A stretch of DNA of 64,000 nt from an uncultured Ruminiclostridium sp. (lineage in GTDB: Bacteria; Bacillota; Clostridia; Oscillospirales; Ruminococcaceae). The DNA lies in assembly GCA_947594425.1 (NCBI GenBank), contig CANQED010000010.1, positions 35,341 through 99,340 on the forward strand, written 5' to 3'. This document shows positions 42,070 through 50,615 of this stretch, in pieces. The translations under genes were made by a program, and so were the position numbers. A model generated the notes under the pieces. It was given only the letters and a program-made list of their open reading frames with translations, was not told the origin of the DNA and ran no database searches. Within the stretch, counting starts at the first letter, position 1. Each line of letters starts with the position of its first letter.

Positions 42070-42100
42070 ATCAAGACACTCCCTTTGCGCATATGATAGA

Positions 42101-43108
42101 CTATGAGCGCTTTATCTTTTCTCCCGCCTCGGCTATCGCCGCCTCGAGCGCGTTTATCGTTTCTATATTGTCATCGATTTTTTCCTTAGCGGCATTTAGC
42201 TCCTGCTCAATATTCTTTATCGTCAGCTTTACGCCGCCGAGGACCTCCTCCGCGCTGCGTATGCGCCCCGAGGTCTGCTCCGCAAGAGTTCTTACCTCCT
42301 GCGCTATTACGTTAAAGCCCGCGCCCGCTTCTCCCGCGTGCTTTGCCTCGATAGAGGCGTTAAAGCCGAGCAGGGTCATACGGGTGGCGACATTTTGCAC
42401 ATAATTTAATACCGAGTCGGTCGAGGTCATAGTCCTGTCCGCCGCCTGAGCCTTTTTGCGCACGCTCTCAAACCGCGCCGCAAAATCCCTGAGCGCCTTT
42501 ACCGCCGCAACACTTTGCTCGGATATCTTTTCATAATCGGCGGCAAGTCCGCTTATGCTCTCGGTGCGGGCGGATAGCTCGTCGAGCTCGCTCAGCCTGT
42601 CGCTTCCGAGCCTGCTTATCAGCCCCGATATGCGCAGCAATAGCTCGGCGTAGGTATTGAGCTCTTCCTTGCTTATTATTTTAAGCTCGTTCGCCGCGGG
42701 TATATAGTCGTCGGGGTCTACCCCTATCTTAGACGCTAACGCGCTAATTGCCGAGGTATCGGGGCGGTCGCTTAGCACCTGCCCTGCGGCTATAGTGCCT
42801 ATCTGCTCGCCTCTGACGGTTACAGCCACGGCAAATTCCACCACCCCGTCAAATGCGGTATAGAATACGGGTCTGCCCGAGCGCGCGGCGGTCTGCCCCG
42901 CCCTAAGCGCGTCCTTTTTCGCATTCTCCGCCAGCCTCTGAGTGCCGCGTGTGTGCGCGCACAAGTCGGTCTGATTTAGCGATAGGATATTGACCCCCTC
43001 GTGGTCGTATACCGTCACCGCTAAACCTGCCGCGCGGGCGTACGCGTCCAAAAGCTCCTGCATTGTGCGGATATCAATAATATCGGTAAGTTTTATCTCG
43101 TTATCCAT
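42101..43108 (-). CDS. Cytoplasmic PocR-domain sensor with methyl-accepting-type signalling helix
   Basis: This protein of 335 residues has no membrane segment. Residues about 1-165 form a PocR-type sensory domain (VTVYDHEGVNILS, LCAHTRG with one conserved Cys and HTR, YTAFDGVVEFAVAV). Then comes a long helix with the MCP hairpin core NASIEAKHAGEAGAGFNVIAQEVRTLAEQT (about 265-295). It could be a soluble chemotaxis-type receptor or a signalling scaffold. No che genes are in the window. It is first in a reverse-strand operon with rlmB and the P-type ATPase-like gene. Confidence 0.82.
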   Translation of the reverse strand: MDNEIKLTDIIDIRTMQELLDAYARAAGLAVTVYDHEGVNILSLNQTDLCAHTRGTQRLAENAKKDALRAGQTAARSGRPVFYTAFDGVVEFAVAVTVRGEQIGTIAAGQVLSDRPDTSAISALASKIGVDPDDYIPAANELKIISKEELNTYAELLLRISGLISRLGSDRLSELDELSARTESISGLAADYEKISEQSVAAVKALRDFAARFESVRKKAQAADRTMTSTDSVLNYVQNVATRMTLLGFNASIEAKHAGEAGAGFNVIAQEVRTLAEQTSGRIRSAEEVLGGVKLTIKNIEQELNAAKEKIDDNIETINALEAAIAEAGEKIKRS

Positions 43109-43155
43109 TTTTGCCGCTCCTTATTTTCGGGATAGTTAACATTTATCCGATTATA

Positions 43156-43184
43156 ATTATATACTAATTCTTAATAAAAATCAA
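43156..43184 (-). promoter_or_regulatory. Promoter of the PocR sensor-rlmB operon
   Basis: Reverse-strand TTGATT (43179-43184) and TATAAT (43156-43161) are 17 bases apart, about 50 bases before the ATG at 43108. It is divergent from the glgA promoter in a 315-base gap. Confidence 0.6.
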
Positions 43185-43327
43185 GAGAAAAGGGACAAAA
43201 ACAGCAGTTTATTATACTTTTCTCGCATTTGGCTTTTGTGATATTATACAAGATGTCGGAGTCGTTTTGGTAAGTTATTCCGATTTTTCGAGCTATTTTG
43301 CCGCAAAATACCGTGCGGCACTTGATT

Positions 43328-43356
43328 TTGAGCGCAAATTATGGTATATTTATAAT
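43328..43356 (+). promoter_or_regulatory. Promoter of glgA
   Basis: TTGAGC (43328-43333) and TATAAT (43351-43356) are 17 bases apart. The leader has two short hairpins (GTCGG/CCGAC near 43366, and CCCGAC/GTCGGG near 43390-43409). The rest of this 315-base gap (43200-43320) holds no further gene that I can support. Confidence 0.6.
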
Positions 43357-43423
43357 GTAAAGTCGGTATATCCGACAAAAACACTGACCCGACCTCTTTT
43401 ATGTCGGGAGAACGGAGAAAAAA

Positions 43424-44851
43424 ATGAGGATACTTTACGCGGCAAGCGAGGCTCAGCCTGTTGCGGCTTCGGGCGGGCTCGCGGATGTGGCAGGCTCATT
43501 GCCTAAGGCTCTTTGCGAGGAGGGTCACGAGGCGGCGGTAGTTCTGCCCTTATACGTCAACACGATAAAGCAGCAATGGCGCGAGCAGATGACCTATGTT
43601 ACTAACTTTTATGTTCCCGTGGGCTGGCGCAGTCAGTATTGCGGACTGTTTACCGCCAACATAAACGGCGTTACCTATTATTTCTTGGACAACGAGTATT
43701 ATTTTAAGCGCGATTACGGTCTGTACGGCTATTATGACGACGCGGAGCGTTATGCTTTCTTCTCCCGCGCAGTGCTCGAAATGCTTACGGTGATAGATTT
43801 TAAGCCGCAGGTGATAAATTCAAACGACTGGCAGTGCGCGCTTATACCCGTATACTATCATATGTTTTATGAGCACCACTACAAGCTGTGGGGGATAAAG
43901 CACGTATTCACCATACATAACATACAATATCAGGGCAGATACGGTATGGAATTGCTCGAAGAGGTGCTCGGCATACCGCGCCACTTTGCCTCGCTTATGG
44001 AATACGACCGCGACGTAAACTTTATGAAAGCGGCTATAGAAGTAGCCGACAAGGTGACCACGGTATCACCCACCTACGCGAGAGAGATACTCGACCCGTG
44101 GTTCTCTCACGGGCTCGACCGCGCGTTAAGAGATAAGCAGTACAAGACCTGCGGGTTCTTAAACGGCATAGATACCGATATGTACAATCCCGCGACCGAC
44201 CCCGTTATCCCCGCTAATTTCAGCGTGGGGCGCAGAGCGGGCAAAAAGGTCTGCAAAGAAAAGCTGCTCGAAGAGGTCGGACTTCCTCAGGGCGACGAGC
44301 CGGTTCTCGGCATGATCTCCCGCCTTGTCGAGCACAAGGGCTTTGACCTTGTAAAATACGTATTCCACGATATAATTAACCTCGGCTTTAAGGTAATAAT
44401 ACTCGGCTCGGGCGAACCGCAGTACGAGTCGTTCTTTAACGAGATGAGGTGGAAGTACCCCGATAAGGTATCCTTTACCTGCGGGTATGTCCCCGACCTT
44501 GCTAAGAGGATATACGCGGGCGCGGATATGTTCCTCATGCCGAGCAAGAGCGAGCCGTGCGGGCTTGCGCAGATGATATCTCTGCGCTACGGCACGATAC
44601 CGATAGTGCGCTCTACGGGCGGACTTGCCGACAGCATAATCGACTGCGGTGACGAGAACGGCACGGGTTATACCTTCCAGTCCTACAACGCGCACGATAT
44701 GCTCGCCTCGATAGAAAGAGCAAAGAATCACTATTGGGACAAGAAAGAATGGACCAAGCTCGTGACAAGAGCCATGAAAGAGGACTTCAGCTGGAGCCGC
44801 TCGGCAAAGCTGTATATCGGTCTGTATAGGGAACTCTGCCCCGAGGATTAA
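43424..44851 (+). CDS. glgA: Glycogen synthase GlgA (GT5)
   Basis: A 475-residue GT-B enzyme that transfers glucose from ADP-glucose to alpha-1,4-glucan. It has the GT5 features FTIHNIQYQGRYG, VTTVSPTYAREI, GFLNGIDTDMYNP and the C-terminal PSKSEPCGLAQMISLRYGTIPIVRSTGGLADSI region with the two catalytic Glu-type residues. The N-terminal donor loop reads AASGGLADVAGSLPKAL, in which the Lys of the textbook KTGGL is missing. No other glycogen genes (glgB, glgC, glgP) are in the window. The Na+/Ca2+ antiporter gene follows after 25 bases. Confidence 0.93.
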   Translation: MRILYAASEAQPVAASGGLADVAGSLPKALCEEGHEAAVVLPLYVNTIKQQWREQMTYVTNFYVPVGWRSQYCGLFTANINGVTYYFLDNEYYFKRDYGLYGYYDDAERYAFFSRAVLEMLTVIDFKPQVINSNDWQCALIPVYYHMFYEHHYKLWGIKHVFTIHNIQYQGRYGMELLEEVLGIPRHFASLMEYDRDVNFMKAAIEVADKVTTVSPTYAREILDPWFSHGLDRALRDKQYKTCGFLNGIDTDMYNPATDPVIPANFSVGRRAGKKVCKEKLLEEVGLPQGDEPVLGMISRLVEHKGFDLVKYVFHDIINLGFKVIILGSGEPQYESFFNEMRWKYPDKVSFTCGYVPDLAKRIYAGADMFLMPSKSEPCGLAQMISLRYGTIPIVRSTGGLADSIIDCGDENGTGYTFQSYNAHDMLASIERAKNHYWDKKEWTKLVTRAMKEDFSWSRSAKLYIGLYRELCPED

Positions 44852-44876
44852 ATCCATAAGAAAGGGAGCTTAACTA

Positions 44877-45920
44877 ATGCTTTTGGCAATATCCGCGCTG
44901 CTGATAGGCGCGGTGCTTACGGTGATGAATTATTTGGGCGTAAATATAAACGCCAACGTCATCACCTCCGCTGCCGTGCTTGTGGTAGGGTTTGCTATGC
45001 TGATAAAGGGCGCGGATCTCTTTGTCGAGGGCGCGTCAAAGATAGCCGCTAAATTTAAGATACCGCAGATAGTTATCGGCCTTACTATCGTCGCTATGGG
45101 CACATCGGCGCCCGAGGCGGCGATAAGCATAGGCGCGTCGTTCCAAAACGCCGCAGCTATCTCGGTCGGCAACGTCGTAGGCAGCAATATCATGAATATC
45201 CTGCTTATCCTCGGCATAAGCGGTCTAATAACAAAGCTTAAGATAAAGCCCAACACGCTTAAATTTGAGATACCTTTTGTGGTATTCATTACGGCGGCAT
45301 TGTTAGTATGCGGCTGGATAGGCGGCGGACTTGACAAGATAGACGGCGTTATTATGCTCGTGCTGTTCGCGTGCTTTTTGGGATATCTGTTTTATCTGTA
45401 TAAAAAGGGCGACAGCTCGGCGGCGGACGACGTACCCGAGCTTACCGACAAGGATAAGCTGCCCGTGCTGCTGCTGATAACCGTGCTCGGACTTGTCAGC
45501 ATAGTACTCGGGAGCGACCTCACGGTCGGCGCGGCAAAGAATATCGCGCAGACGGTGGGCGTAGACGACCGCACAATTTCGCTGACTGTAGTGGCGTTCG
45601 GCACATCTCTGCCCGAGCTAATAACCTGCATAGCGGCGTCATTAAAGAAAAAACCCGACATCGCCATCGGCAATATCATAGGCAGCAACATCTTCAATAT
45701 CCTGTTTGTGGTGGGCTTAGCGTCGGTATTCTCCCCCGAGCCGCTGGCTTTTGGCACGGCGTTTATGATAGATACCGCGGTAGCTATCGCGGCGGCTGTA
45801 CTGCTCGGCCTGCTCGTGGTGAGGAAGAAAGAGTTGAGCCGCCTTTCGGGCGGGATAATGCTGCTCGCATACGCGGCGTACTTCGTCTACCTTTTCATAC
45901 CTAATCCTATTTTGGCATAA
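44877..45920 (+). CDS. CaCA-family sodium/calcium (cation) antiporter
   Basis: A 347-residue membrane protein with about ten helices in two halves. The alpha repeats are GTSAPEAAISIGASFQNAA followed by GNVVGSNIMNILLILG (about 82-120), and GTSLPELITCIAASLKK followed by GNIIGSNIFNILFVVG (about 240-280), which carry the cation-binding Glu and Asn. This is the YrbG/CaCA pattern. The ion could be Ca2+ or another cation. It is read from the glgA promoter or from an unseen one. Confidence 0.92.
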   Translation: MLLAISALLIGAVLTVMNYLGVNINANVITSAAVLVVGFAMLIKGADLFVEGASKIAAKFKIPQIVIGLTIVAMGTSAPEAAISIGASFQNAAAISVGNVVGSNIMNILLILGISGLITKLKIKPNTLKFEIPFVVFITAALLVCGWIGGGLDKIDGVIMLVLFACFLGYLFYLYKKGDSSAADDVPELTDKDKLPVLLLITVLGLVSIVLGSDLTVGAAKNIAQTVGVDDRTISLTVVAFGTSLPELITCIAASLKKKPDIAIGNIIGSNIFNILFVVGLASVFSPEPLAFGTAFMIDTAVAIAAAVLLGLLVVRKKELSRLSGGIMLLAYAAYFVYLFIPNPILA

Positions 45921-45932
45921 AGTATAAAACTT

Positions 45933-45970
45933 CAGCCCTCGCGATAGATTTCCGCGAGGGCTGTAATTAT
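45933..45970. terminator. Terminator between the antiporter and the zinc-finger lipoprotein genes
   Basis: CAGCCCTCGCG (45933-45943) pairs with CGCGAGGGCTG (45953-45963), followed by TAATTATTTG. The two genes end towards each other. Confidence 0.8.
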
Positions 45971-45985
45971 TTGTTAGTATAAGCT

Positions 45986-46918
45986 TTAAACTATCCCCGT
46001 GCCGTTGCAATACTGGCACAGCCCGTTGCCGCCGCAGTTCTTGCAATATTTTGCGCCGCCGCAGGTATAGCATATCGAGTTACCTATCATACCCTCGCCT
46101 CGGCAGGAGGAGCACAATCCGTCTCCGTCACAGAACGAGCACACGCCCGTGCCATAGCATACCATACAGCGGCTGCCGGTAGTTCCGCCGCCGTTTCCTC
46201 CCGTGTTGCCGTCGGTATTGCCCGCGCCCTCAAGCTGACTTCTTTCGACAAAGCCCGACTCGCCCGCCATCTCGAGTATATGCGTGCCGTCGTCCATAGG
46301 TATCTCGGTCTTTACGTAAAATGTCGCTAACTGGCCCGAGGTATACCTGTACAGCCCTATATGCGTCTCGCCGTTCTGAAAGGCGCTGTTGCCCGCGGAC
46401 TCTACATATTCGCCCGTGATAGCGTCGGCGAATACTATCTGACATCCCGCGTCAAAAGCGGCCTTATTATTAAATGCCGCGCCCTCTACGGCCGCCGTGC
46501 TCGGTATCACTACGCCGATAGTATATGTCCCGCCGTTAAAATTGAACACCGACATCAACAGCGGGTTGCCGGTTTCATCGGTGGTATAATAGAACATACC
46601 CTCGGTGATATTGCTGCCGTCAAGCGTCAAATACGAATTAGTCGGCATATCGGGTATCTGCGACCAGTCGTATTGCGTGCCCTGCTGTGCGGGAGCCTCG
46701 GTCTGCTCTATGGGTGCCTCCGTCTGCTGTATAGGAGCCTCCGTCTGCTCGGCAGGTGCCTCGGTTATATCGGCTTGCGCCTCGGTATCGGCCTGCTGCG
46801 ACTGCGACGAGTCGGAGCTCTGAGAGGAGCTGTCGCCCCCTGCGTTGATATTTATGGTGCAGGCGCTGGTCAGCATAACGCACACCGACAGCAAAGCCGC
46901 CATAATAGCTTTTTTCAT
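45986..46918 (-). CDS. Lipoprotein with DnaJ-type CxxCxGxG zinc-finger tail
   Basis: The product has 310 residues from ATG 46918 (GAAAGGGG site). The signal MKKAIMAALLSVCVMLTSAC gives a lipid Cys at 20. Then follow Ser/Gln stretches and TEAP-type repeats (TEAPIQQ, TEAPIEQ, TEAPAQQ), a globular middle domain of about 150 residues that I do not recognise, a Gly/Asn linker, and about 60 residues with six CxxC pairs (CMVCYGTG, CSFCDGDG, CSSCRGEG, CYTCGG, CKNCGG, CQYCNGTG) like the DnaJ zinc finger. A zinc-finger tail outside the cell membrane is unusual. The upstream start at 46993 lies inside the promoter. Confidence 0.78.
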   Translation of the reverse strand: MKKAIMAALLSVCVMLTSACTININAGGDSSSQSSDSSQSQQADTEAQADITEAPAEQTEAPIQQTEAPIEQTEAPAQQGTQYDWSQIPDMPTNSYLTLDGSNITEGMFYYTTDETGNPLLMSVFNFNGGTYTIGVVIPSTAAVEGAAFNNKAAFDAGCQIVFADAITGEYVESAGNSAFQNGETHIGLYRYTSGQLATFYVKTEIPMDDGTHILEMAGESGFVERSQLEGAGNTDGNTGGNGGGTTGSRCMVCYGTGVCSFCDGDGLCSSCRGEGMIGNSICYTCGGAKYCKNCGGNGLCQYCNGTGIV

Positions 46919-46964
46919 ATTATTACCCCTTTCGATATAGTAGAATATGAGCCTCTTTCTATGA

Positions 46965-46993
46965 AGTATAGCATATCTGTAACATTTTGTCAA
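46965..46993 (-). promoter_or_regulatory. Promoter of the zinc-finger lipoprotein gene
   Basis: Reverse-strand TTGACA (46988-46993) and TATACT (46965-46970) are 17 bases apart, about 50 bases before the ATG. Confidence 0.75.
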
Positions 46994-47036
46994 TAATAAG
47001 ACGGCCTTTTACGGCAGGTAAATTTTGATACAAATA

Positions 47037-47061
47037 TGCCCCGCACTATCGATGCGGGGCA
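47037..47061 (-). terminator. Terminator at the end of polysaccharide operon B
   Basis: TGCCCCGCA (47037-47045 with 47053-47061 as TGCGGGGCA) forms a nine-pair hairpin after the glf stop, followed on the reverse strand by TATTTG. Confidence 0.72.
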
Positions 47062-47077
47062 ATATGTTATCCGAAAA

Positions 47078-48193
47078 TTACGCTTCGCTTACCTTGCCGA
47101 ACTCTTTCTTGACCGTTTCGAGCGCGGCGATAATGACCTTATCCATATCATAATACTTATACTCGCCGAGGCGACCGCCGAATATGACGTTCTCCTCCTT
47201 ATCCGCGAGCGCCTTATACTTTTGATAAAGCGCGCCGTTTTTCTCGTCGTTGACGGGATAATACGGCTCGTCGCCGGGCTTCCACTCGGCGGAGTACTCG
47301 CGGGAGATTATCGTCGTCGGCTGAGTGCCGAATTCAAAGAATTTATGCTCTATTATGCGGGTAAACGGGGTCTCGCGGTCGGTATAATTTACCACCGCGT
47401 TGCCCTGATAATTCGGGGTATCCAGCTCCTCGGTCTCAAATCTCACGCTGCGGTATTCGAGATTGCCGTAGCAAAAGTCAAAATACGCGTCTACCGCTCC
47501 GGTATATACTATCTTTTCGGCTAAAGCGTCAAGGCCCTCTTTATCGGCAAAATAATCGGTATCCAGCCTTACCTCCGCGCCCTCGAGCATCTTCTCTATA
47601 ATAGCGGTATAGCCGCCTATCGGTATGCCCTGATACTTGTCGTTAAAGTAATTGTTGTCATAAGTAAAGCGCACGGGCAGACGCTTTATTATAAACGACG
47701 GCAGCTCGGTGCAGTCGCGACCCCACTGCTTTTCGGTATAGCCCTTGACAAGCTTTTCGTAAATATCCCTGCCGACCAGCGAGATAGCCTGCTCCTCCAA
47801 ATTCTTGGGCTCGCCCTTTATCTCCGCCTTTTGCTTATCTATGATAGCCTTAGCCTCGTCGGGGGTGACGATATTCCACATCTTAGAGAAAGTGTTCATA
47901 TTGAACGGCATATTATACAGCTCGTCCTTATACCTTGCGACGGGAGAATTTGTGTAGCGGTTAAATTCCGCGAAACGTCCGACATAATTCCACACGTCCT
48001 TGTCGCTCGTGTGGAAAATATGCGCGCCGTAAACGTGGACGTTTATCCCACTGCGGTTCTCGGTGTAAATATTGCCCGCGATATGGCTGCGCTTGTCTAT
48101 CACAAGGCAGGTCTTGCCGTTCTTCATTGCCTCATAAGCGAACACCGCGCCGTAAAGACCCGCGCCTACGATAAGATAATCATACTTTTTCAT
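47078..48193 (-). CDS. glf: UDP-galactopyranose mutase
   Basis: A 371-residue flavoenzyme that converts UDP-galactopyranose to UDP-galactofuranose. The FAD-binding N-terminus reads YDYLIVGAGLYGAVFAYEA, and the substrate side shows RFTYDNNYFNDKYQGIPIGGYTAIIEKML and YTGAVDAYFDFCYGNLEYRSVRFE, close to Glf of Gram-positive bacteria. It overlaps the pyruvyltransferase fusion by 14 bases and ends operon B. Together with the GlfT2-like enzyme it implies that the exported glycan has galactofuranose. Confidence 0.96.
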   Translation of the reverse strand: MKKYDYLIVGAGLYGAVFAYEAMKNGKTCLVIDKRSHIAGNIYTENRSGINVHVYGAHIFHTSDKDVWNYVGRFAEFNRYTNSPVARYKDELYNMPFNMNTFSKMWNIVTPDEAKAIIDKQKAEIKGEPKNLEEQAISLVGRDIYEKLVKGYTEKQWGRDCTELPSFIIKRLPVRFTYDNNYFNDKYQGIPIGGYTAIIEKMLEGAEVRLDTDYFADKEGLDALAEKIVYTGAVDAYFDFCYGNLEYRSVRFETEELDTPNYQGNAVVNYTDRETPFTRIIEHKFFEFGTQPTTIISREYSAEWKPGDEPYYPVNDEKNGALYQKYKALADKEENVIFGGRLGEYKYYDMDKVIIAALETVKKEFGKVSEA

Positions 48194-50615
48194 TATCGGT
48201 ATTTCCTTTCAGTCTTATATCATATGAACTGTACGCACAGTTCGTTTTTACCTCTTTCGGGGAGAAGAGGGCGTTTTTCAGCCAATCTTTGCTGCGCGTC
48301 CTCTCGGCCTCGAGTATCTTATAGACCTTATCATAATCCACGGGCTTGAGCAGCTCGGTATTGCCCACTATATCGGACGGGTCGGTCACATACCTGTCCG
48401 TAAGCTCAAACAGCCCGAGCAGAGACTGAAATCTCGACAGTCCTCTCCTCTTATTCGCTATGCCGATAAACGGCCTTTTAAACACAATGCCGAAGCTGAT
48501 ACCGTGACAGCTGTCCGTTATCAAAAACTCGCTGTTTTTGATATAATACAGCCAGTCCTCCACCTGCACGTCCTTAGGTATCTCGCCCATGTCGCTCATT
48601 TTCTCGGTGTTGCCTTTTACCGTCCACGGAAAGCCGTCAAGCACGTTTATCAGCTTAAGCCCAAGCTGCTCGCTTACCCACTTTAGCGCCTTTTTCTTTT
48701 CGGGGGTGGGGTCAAGGATATAGGTGCAGATATACTTTTCGTCCTTGTCCGGTCTGTCGTTTGCCTTTGACTTTTCTGTAAGCTTTTCAAAGACCTCCCT
48801 ATCTGCTACAAACACCGGGTCGAGCACCTGAGTGGCGTTAACGCCGTAAACGTCCTTGCATATCTTAACGCCGTCGGCCTCTCTTACCGAAATATGGTCA
48901 AAGCGCGACATATACTCGGATATCGTGCAGCGCTCGGCTACTCCCGCAAAATCGGTCGCGTGGCCGAAAGACGCGGCATACGCTATCTTTTTCTTTTGGC
49001 TCTGGACAAAATCGAAATAATACGACATACCGAAGTTCTTGCTAATTCCTCTGTTCCACACCTGATCGCTGCCCATAACAAAGGTGTCGACGTTTCCGTT
49101 CAATATGGCAAGCTCATTTAATTTGTATTTTCTGCTTATCTCATAATGCTCCTCGGCAAATCTGCGCGAGTGCGTCTTTGCCTGCTCGGGGTCGTTATCT
49201 CTTATAATAGGCTTGTCTATCATAATGACCGAAAGGCCAAAGCCTGTTATCACCTCGTGCAGCGCATAATAGGTCGCGATACTGCCGTAATTGCAGCCCG
49301 GCCATACGCCGTATATTCCTACGTCAAATTTTCTCTTGGTAGAGTATTCAAAAGCCTTATCCAGCGTAGCGCCCAGCCTGATATTCTTAAAGTACAGGTC
49401 GTGCGCGGGGTGAGTTTTAAACGAATGGTCAAAGGGCTGTCCGTGAGTTAAGATATAGTCGATATCGACCTTGTCGTGCAGCTTAAGCTCTTTGCTTATC
49501 GCATCTATCATAAACTGACCCTTTTCGTTGTTTATGACTACGATAGAGGTGCCCTTTCCGTCGGTCAGCTTGTTGTCATAATTTGCCACTCCCCAAAAGT
49601 CGGCGAGGGTTATATCGCCCTGACGCGGCAATTTGGCAAAGGTGCAGCGCCCGCAAGCCTTTCTTACCGATATACAGGGCAAAAAGGCCTTATAATACGG
49701 GTCTATCGAGCGGGTCTTTCTGTATACGCTGCCGTCCTTGTATTTTACGTTCATCTCGGTCGACCAGCCGAAATACTCCTTGCTTCTGAAACTGAGGCTC
49801 TCAATATTGTCGGGACCGCCGTGTACCTCGTTTATATATTGCTCAAAAAGCTTTGGCGAGGGGCTGCCGTGACACATCAGGTCTATGGTGTACAGCTTGT
49901 CGGTGCTTATCTTCTTAGCGTCAAGATAGGCGTACAGTCCCGCGGTCTGACAGCCACAGCCGCTGAACAATACCATAGTATCCTTTTTGAGCAGCTCGCC
50001 TATCTGGGTAAATACGGTATTAGTGTCCGTCTGCACATACTTTGACTCTCTGAGCTTTTGCATATCCTTTTCGGAGTTTACGAGCGTATGACGCAGTACG
50101 AATTTGTCGTCAAACGCCGCGCCGCAAACATATCCGCCGTTTTGCAGGATATATGACGAGATAAGCGAGAAAATAGCGCCCGACGAGCTTTTCATTCTGA
50201 TATCGTCCTTGCCGTAAGAGGCATAGCAGGGCGGGTTGGGGTCATTTTTATAGGTGGGGTGATAGGAGGGGCATTTTTTAAGGCAAAGACCGCATTTAAT
50301 GCACTTTTCGGGGTCTATGACAGGCTCGGAAAAGCCCTCGGCGTTATATTCCATCTTTATCGCCTCGGTCGGGCAAAGATTATAGCACGCCCCGCAGCCC
50401 GTGCAATACTCGCTCTTTAGATCCTCTACGGTCAGCGGGTCGGGGCGCACGGTCTTTATCGGCTCGGGCGCGGCGGGCTTAGGCTCGGGAGGATTTGCGG
50501 GCGCGGGCGGCTTTTCCTTATGCTGCTGAGGCGGAAAAGGATTATAAGTTTCCTCGTCAAAAAACGCATGCTTTGCCGCCGCAAGGGTGCGGTATATTCT
50601 TCCTCGTTTTCTCAT
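48180..50615 (-). CDS. Ferredoxin-FrhB-polysaccharide pyruvyltransferase fusion
   Basis: This protein has 811 residues. After a Pro-rich stretch (about 25-60) come two 4Fe-4S sites (CTGCGACYNLCP and CIKCGLCLKKCP, about 70-115). A FrhB/FdhB-like domain follows (about 125-410; LFSGCGCQTAGLYAY, CGRCTFAKLPRQGDITLADFWG). From about 425 it is a polysaccharide pyruvyltransferase domain (GIYGVWPGCNYGSIATYYAL, MGSDQVWNRGI, AASFGH, VREADGVKI, FLITDSCHGISFGIVF). The pyruvyl domain would put a pyruvate ketal on a sugar from phosphoenolpyruvate. The role of the redox part is not clear. It starts four bases inside the previous stop (ATGA). Confidence 0.85.
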   Translation of the reverse strand: MRKRGRIYRTLAAAKHAFFDEETYNPFPPQQHKEKPPAPANPPEPKPAAPEPIKTVRPDPLTVEDLKSEYCTGCGACYNLCPTEAIKMEYNAEGFSEPVIDPEKCIKCGLCLKKCPSYHPTYKNDPNPPCYASYGKDDIRMKSSSGAIFSLISSYILQNGGYVCGAAFDDKFVLRHTLVNSEKDMQKLRESKYVQTDTNTVFTQIGELLKKDTMVLFSGCGCQTAGLYAYLDAKKISTDKLYTIDLMCHGSPSPKLFEQYINEVHGGPDNIESLSFRSKEYFGWSTEMNVKYKDGSVYRKTRSIDPYYKAFLPCISVRKACGRCTFAKLPRQGDITLADFWGVANYDNKLTDGKGTSIVVINNEKGQFMIDAISKELKLHDKVDIDYILTHGQPFDHSFKTHPAHDLYFKNIRLGATLDKAFEYSTKRKFDVGIYGVWPGCNYGSIATYYALHEVITGFGLSVIMIDKPIIRDNDPEQAKTHSRRFAEEHYEISRKYKLNELAILNGNVDTFVMGSDQVWNRGISKNFGMSYYFDFVQSQKKKIAYAASFGHATDFAGVAERCTISEYMSRFDHISVREADGVKICKDVYGVNATQVLDPVFVADREVFEKLTEKSKANDRPDKDEKYICTYILDPTPEKKKALKWVSEQLGLKLINVLDGFPWTVKGNTEKMSDMGEIPKDVQVEDWLYYIKNSEFLITDSCHGISFGIVFKRPFIGIANKRRGLSRFQSLLGLFELTDRYVTDPSDIVGNTELLKPVDYDKVYKILEAERTRSKDWLKNALFSPKEVKTNCAYSSYDIRLKGNTDNEKV

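Noticed and set aside
46919..46993. Upstream start for the zinc-finger lipoprotein
   Set aside because: It lies inside the promoter. The ATG at 46918 has a ribosome site and gives a proper signal peptide.
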